From the NCBI GenBank assembly GCA_016215145.1, contig JACRLA010000420.1, positions 1-5,283 of the forward strand: DNA of 5,283 nucleotides, read 5' to 3'. The notes beneath the pieces were generated by a model. That model did not search any database and had not been told where the DNA came from. It saw only the letters and a program-made list of their open reading frames with translations. Source of the stretch: Chloroflexota bacterium (GTDB taxonomy: Bacteria > Chloroflexota > Anaerolineae > Anaerolineales > VGOW01). Below are positions 5,224 to 5,283 of the stretch, piece after piece (positions within the stretch are counted from its first letter, which is position 1; every line of letters starts with the position of its first letter). A program made the position numbers and the translations under genes.

Positions 5224-5251
5224 ATTATACCCAGTCCGTGATTCGCGGCAA
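5224..5251 (-). promoter_or_regulatory. Promoter of tRNA-Lys
   Basis: On the minus strand a perfect -10 box TATAAT (5229-5224) lies 13 nt before the tRNA 5' end, with TTGCCG (5251-5246, 4 of 6 to consensus) 16 nt upstream. The predicted start near 5217 leaves a leader of about 7 nt for RNase P removal. Confidence 0.75.
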
Positions 5252-5283
5252 CCACATACATCACTCCCCAAACATCCGATAGA

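Noticed and set aside
5261..5283. A minus-strand frame at the right edge reading YRMFGE then TGA, possibly the tail of another gene.
   Set aside because: Six codons are too few to support a gene. It resembles the end of an OmpR-type regulator only loosely, and the preceding partial codon (NTC) does not give the Gly expected there.
1..5283. Search for a CRISPR array, insertion sequence, integrase or attachment site at the tRNA.
   Set aside because: No regularly spaced direct repeats, terminal inverted repeats, transposase or integrase fragments, or duplicated tRNA 3' end were seen.

Overview
The window looks like ordinary chromosomal sequence from a bacterium of about 50% GC, most likely Chloroflexota, class Anaerolineae. 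That placement is an inference from the style and mix of the proteins: a fused CCG-domain Fe-S reductase, a DUF433/DUF5615 pair, a YqhQ-like DUF1385 membrane protein, an ECF sigma factor with a small two-helix membrane partner, and a HCxxGKDRTG phosphatase. No phylogenetic marker is present to prove it. No mobile element, CRISPR array, rRNA or phage gene is visible. The protein genes are intact except the first, which is cut by the left edge.

Left part (1-1854, + strand): the C-terminal 315 residues of an HdrD/GlpC-like iron-sulfur reductase end at a strong terminator. Next comes a two-gene toxin-antitoxin-like module. A DUF433 antitoxin-like protein overlaps a DUF5615 PIN-like toxin by 17 bp. 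Its promoter appears to sit between the preceding terminator and the start codon, so the mRNA may be leaderless. The module ends at a hairpin shared with the convergent DUF1385 gene.

Middle (1863-3805): DUF1385 (- strand) and an ECF sigma factor (+ strand) are divergently transcribed from a ~140 bp intergenic region with a promoter candidate for each direction. The sigma gene overlaps a small membrane protein gene by the classic ATGA arrangement, and that protein is probably its anti-sigma factor. A second bidirectional hairpin separates this pair from the convergent phosphatase gene, whose last codons lie inside the hairpin.

Right part (3784-5283, - strand): reading leftward there is a tRNA promoter, tRNA-Lys(CUU), its terminator, thpR (RNA 2',3'-cyclic phosphodiesterase), and a tyrosine/dual-specificity-type phosphatase gene that overlaps thpR by 7 bp. 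The thpR start codon abuts the U-tract of the tRNA terminator and has no Shine-Dalgarno sequence.

I see no clear new defence system. The points most worth a second look are the thpR-phosphatase coupling beside a tRNA, the long basic tails on the DUF433 protein, the probable new-type anti-sigma protein, and the economical reuse of terminator hairpins as coding, promoter or start-codon sequence.
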